Below are positions 6,428 to 8,679 of a stretch of 8,679 nt of DNA, piece by piece (position 1 is the first letter of the stretch; each line of letters begins with the position of its first letter). Source of the stretch: an uncultured Erysipelotrichaceae bacterium (lineage in GTDB: Bacteria; Bacillota_I; Bacilli_A; Erysipelotrichales; Erysipelotrichaceae); the NCBI GenBank assembly GCA_946621045.1, contig CAMOOA010000043.1, forward strand, positions 1 through 8,679, written 5' to 3'. The notes under the pieces were generated by a model. The model saw only the letters and a list, made by a program, of their open reading frames with translations. It was not told where the DNA came from and searched no databases. The translations under genes were made by a program, and so were the position numbers.

Positions 6428-6991
6428 TCACATGGCCGTAAGCCGTTCTGCAAACTCCTTCATGAACGCTTCTTCTTCCGCCCTGACCGTGCCTTCATAG
6501 CGGCGGATCTCTTCATCGGAAAGAATCCGTGATGAGATCCAGAGCAGCTGCGAGGCTGCCCGCTCGCTTTTCAAAACGATCTGCCGGTACACAGGTCCGA
6601 TCATCAGCAGCGGAAGCGATTCTTCCGCGCTCAGCATTCCGCTCGTTGTAATGCCCATCGTGTTGTAGATCGTGTCATTAGCGATCGGTCCGATGATGAC
6701 ATCTGCTTCCGGATACCTGTCCGGCATGCGGTGACGGTTTGCGTACAGATAGTCAAACCAGCTCCGGTCCCGCTCAAATGTCTTAACATTAAGCCCTGTG
6801 CAGTCCAGTTCATACTGATTGATAATCGTATCGGATCCCGCTTTCCGTCTTGCCCAGCGCGCCGCAAACTCCGGATCATCGGTCGTATAGAACCCCTGTC
6901 CGAAATCCGCATTGATCCGTCCGTAATGCACATCCGGCTTTTTCAGTTCGAGAAAACCGGTGTGATACAGTGTCAGCCGGGAAGTATCCAT
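6428..6991 (-). CDS. DUF3990 domain-containing protein (ADP-ribosyltransferase-like fold suspected)
   Basis: A 187-residue soluble protein without signal peptide or membrane helix. Three blocks match my recollection of DUF3990: LYHTG at 8-12, DFGQGFYTTDDPEFAARWARRK at about 29-50, and DVIIGPIANDTIY at 97-109, followed by YRQIVLKSERA around Q137. The first two resemble the H and Y motifs of NAD-binding ADP-ribosyltransferase folds, and Q137 could occupy the third catalytic position. That reading is inference. Biochemical function is not established to my knowledge. As I recall, DUF3990 genes often sit beside a small DUF3791 gene in a toxin-antitoxin-like pair; no such partner fits here, since only 76 bases separate this start from the upstream hairpin. 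It is first in a likely operon with gpx. AAGGAGG seven bases before the ATG fixes the start. Confidence 0.8.
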   Translation of the reverse strand: MDTSRLTLYHTGFLELKKPDVHYGRINADFGQGFYTTDDPEFAARWARRKAGSDTIINQYELDCTGLNVKTFERDRSWFDYLYANRHRMPDRYPEADVIIGPIANDTIYNTMGITTSGMLSAEESLPLLMIGPVYRQIVLKSERAASQLLWISSRILSDEEIRRYEGTVRAEEEAFMKEFAERLTAM

Positions 6992-6998
6992 GCATGCG

Positions 6999-7005
6999 CC
7001 TCCTT
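6999..7005 (-). promoter_or_regulatory. Ribosome binding site of the DUF3990 gene
   Basis: AAGGAGG on the minus strand is a full match to the anti-Shine-Dalgarno core, seven bases before the ATG at 6991. An out-of-frame ATG at 6995 lies only three bases after the site and is a poor start. Confidence 0.75.
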
Positions 7006-7022
7006 TGAACTGATTGTAATGT

Positions 7023-7050
7023 GCATCCGAAGAAAAATCTCTCCGGATGC
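7023..7050. repeat. Inverted repeat in the leader of the DUF3990-gpx unit
   Basis: GCATCCG (7023-7029) and CGGATGC (7044-7050) are perfect seven-base inverted arms with a 14-base spacer containing a run of five A on the plus strand. On the minus strand it would lie in the untranslated leader, or beside the promoter, of DUF3990-gpx, about 18 bases before the ribosome binding site. It could be an operator, a leader hairpin, or chance. Nearby TACAAT hexamers resemble -10 boxes but lack acceptable -35 partners. Confidence 0.35.
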
Positions 7051-7067
7051 CTGAATTGTAACAGGAT

Positions 7068-7112
7068 CACAAAAGCCGGCAGTTTCCCGCCGGCTTCTGT
7101 GTATCTTTTTTT
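7068..7112. terminator. Long terminator hairpin after putP
   Basis: CACAAAAGCCGGC (7068-7080) pairs with GCCGGCTTCTGTG (7089-7101), a 13-pair stem with one wobble and an eight-base loop. It begins 16 bases after the putP stop and separates putP from DUF3990. The only long T tract, seven T at 7106-7112, follows the stem on the plus strand; on the minus strand, where putP is read, only TTTTG within the stem's 3' arm is available. It is probably bidirectional, but the better termination signal points against the strand carrying the genes. Confidence 0.65.
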
Positions 7113-7117
7113 ACTGA

Positions 7118-8641
7118 TTATCTGACAGATTCAAACTCCTGCTCAATTTCTTTCGAAGGCGCCGGTGTCAGAAGACTGACAATAACATTGACGATCAGCG
7201 CGATCAGGAATGCGGGAAGCAGTTCATAGATATCAAGCGCACCGCCCATCGGACGGACAAGGAATTTCCAGATGAAGATCATCGCACCGCCGCTCATCAT
7301 TCCGGCCAGTGCGCCCCAGAGATTGGAACGCTTCCAGAACAGCGCCAGCAGTACGACCGGTCCGAAGCTTGCGCCGAATCCGGCCCAGGCAAAGGAGACG
7401 ATACGGAATACGGATGACGTGCTGTCCCAGGCAAAGAACACACTGACCAATGCAACGCCCATCAGGGTAAGACGGGATACCAGAAGTGTTTTCTTTGCGT
7501 CCATCTCATAGCCGAGCACACCCTGAAGAAGATCCCGGCTGACCGCAGAGCTTGCGGTAAGCAGCTGGGAATCGGCTGTGGACATTGTCGAGGCAAGGAT
7601 ACCCGCCAGAACCACACCGGCGATGAGTGCCGCAAGCAGACCGTTCTCTGCGAGCAGGGATGCGAAGCGGACAATGATCGTTTCCGAATCCGAGCCGCTC
7701 AGCATCGGTACGGCACCGTTTGCAGAAGCCGCATAGCCGACGATACCGATGAAGACGGAAACACCCATGGAAATAATGACCCAGATGGTTCCGACCCGGC
7801 GGGAAATCGCCAGTTTGTTTTCATCTTCGATTGCCATGAACCGAAGCAGAATATGCGGCATGCCGAAGTAGCCGAGACCCCATGCAGTCGTGGAGAGAAT
7901 CGTCAGCGCGGTATACGGAACCGCCTTGCCGGAAGCCATGTCATGGATTGATGTAAAGCTGAGATAGCCGGCAAGTGATTTTGCGTTGGTGATGACCGCA
8001 TCCATACCGCCGGCACTCTGAATTCCGAAGAACAGAATGACGACAAGCGCAATGGTCATGACAATCGACTGAATCAGGTCGGTGATACTGACGGCCATGA
8101 AGCCGCCCATTGCGGTATAGGCAATGATGACAACCGCACTGATGATCATTGCGATATGGTAATCCGCATTGAACAGTGTGGAGAACAGTTTACCGCAGGC
8201 CGCAAATCCGGATGCGGTATACGGCACGAAGAAGATCACGATGATCAGTGCCGCGATCAGCGTCAGAATCTTTTTCTCATCGCGATAACGGCGGGAGAAA
8301 AATTCCGGAACGGTGATCGCCTCCACCTTTGCGGTATAAAGACGAAGCCGTTTGGCGACAATCAGCCAGTTGAGATAGGTGCCGACCGCAAGACCGATTG
8401 CGGTCCATGCGGCGTCTGCGATGCCGGTAAGATAGGCAACACCCGGCAGACCCATCAGAAGCCAGCTGCTCATATCCGAGGCTTCCGCACTCATTGCGGC
8501 TGCGAGCGGTCCGAGCTTCCGGCCGCCGAGATAGAACTCGCCGACGGTCTCGGTGCGTTTCGAAAAGCGGTAACCGATGTAAAGCATTCCGCCGAGGTAG
8601 ATGATGATTGCGGCAATAATGCCTGCGACTGATGTGGACAT
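7118..8641 (-). CDS. putP: Sodium/proline symporter PutP
   Basis: A 507-residue sodium:solute symporter that imports L-proline with sodium as carbon and nitrogen source or osmoprotectant; E. coli PutP has 502 residues. The sequence is mostly hydrophobic helices, in keeping with the LeuT-fold 13-helix topology of the family. The PutP signature is clear: FYLGGRKLGPLAAAMSAEASDMSSWLLMGLPG at about 36-67, where D56 corresponds to the sodium-binding Asp55 of E. coli PutP, with S58, W60, M63 and G64 also kept. The later ASTMSTADSQLLTASSAVSRDL segment carries the Ser/Thr pair of the sodium site. E. coli Gly58 is Ser59 here. A GGGGGAGGAG site six bases upstream fixes the ATG. No putA or other proline gene is in view. 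Its end is marked by the hairpin at 7068-7101. Confidence 0.93.
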   Translation of the reverse strand: MSTSVAGIIAAIIIYLGGMLYIGYRFSKRTETVGEFYLGGRKLGPLAAAMSAEASDMSSWLLMGLPGVAYLTGIADAAWTAIGLAVGTYLNWLIVAKRLRLYTAKVEAITVPEFFSRRYRDEKKILTLIAALIIVIFFVPYTASGFAACGKLFSTLFNADYHIAMIISAVVIIAYTAMGGFMAVSITDLIQSIVMTIALVVILFFGIQSAGGMDAVITNAKSLAGYLSFTSIHDMASGKAVPYTALTILSTTAWGLGYFGMPHILLRFMAIEDENKLAISRRVGTIWVIISMGVSVFIGIVGYAASANGAVPMLSGSDSETIIVRFASLLAENGLLAALIAGVVLAGILASTMSTADSQLLTASSAVSRDLLQGVLGYEMDAKKTLLVSRLTLMGVALVSVFFAWDSTSSVFRIVSFAWAGFGASFGPVVLLALFWKRSNLWGALAGMMSGGAMIFIWKFLVRPMGGALDIYELLPAFLIALIVNVIVSLLTPAPSKEIEQEFESVR

Positions 8642-8647
8642 AACTGA

Positions 8648-8657
8648 CTCCTCCCCC
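8648..8657 (-). promoter_or_regulatory. Ribosome binding site of putP
   Basis: GGGGGAGGAG on the minus strand, six bases before the ATG at 8641, is a strong purine-rich site. Only 22 further bases are available before the window ends, so the putP promoter is not visible. Confidence 0.75.
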
Positions 8658-8679
8658 TTTTACAGAAAAAAGCCATCTC

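Noticed and set aside
8156..8632. Plus-strand open frame of 158 codons opposite putP
   Set aside because: The minus strand matches PutP throughout; the antisense product is cysteine/glycine/charged-residue-rich noise.
8658..8679. GGCTTTTTTCTG on the minus strand as the tail of a terminator upstream of putP
   Set aside because: The T run resembles a terminator tail, but the stem would lie outside the window, so it cannot be assessed.

Overview
The window looks like the chromosome of a moderate-GC member of the Bacillota (Firmicutes), possibly a gut-type Clostridia or Erysipelotrichia relative. Support comes from the strong AAGGAGG-type ribosome binding sites, the short intergenic gaps closed by Rho-independent terminators, and the gene types: a PutP symporter, a Cys-type glutathione peroxidase, a cytoplasmic family 43 glycosidase, a DUF3990 protein and a long TIR-transmembrane-propeller protein. 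Genus-level placement is not possible from this sequence. No tRNA, rRNA, CRISPR array, transposase or integrase was seen.

Layout from left to right. Positions 1-54 hold the last 17 codons of a plus-strand gene, with its terminator directly on the stop codon. A minus-strand aldo/keto reductase follows (133-972) and has its own terminator. Upstream of it is a minus-strand glycoside hydrolase family 43 gene (1058-2568), broken by a one-base frameshift near 2244-2252. Divergent from that gene is the largest one (2688-5783, plus strand): an N-terminal TIR domain, one membrane helix and about 780 residues of WD40-like beta-propeller. A strong hairpin at 5821-5842 closes it and also closes the convergent two-gene unit on the minus strand, a DUF3990 protein (6428-6991) followed by glutathione peroxidase (5849-6397). 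A long hairpin at 7068-7101 separates that unit from a minus-strand sodium/proline symporter gene, putP (7118-8641).

The genes do not form one pathway. Sugar use (GH43, perhaps the reductase), peroxide defence (GPx) and osmolyte or proline uptake (PutP) are ordinary housekeeping or accessory functions. The point of interest is the TIR protein. It keeps a WVxxE motif matching the NAD-cleaving glutamate of TIR NADases, and it appears to place the TIR domain in the cytoplasm and the propeller outside the membrane, like a receptor. The DUF3990 protein, probably of ADP-ribosyltransferase-like fold, is a second possible NAD-using protein nearby, but a functional link between the two is only a guess.
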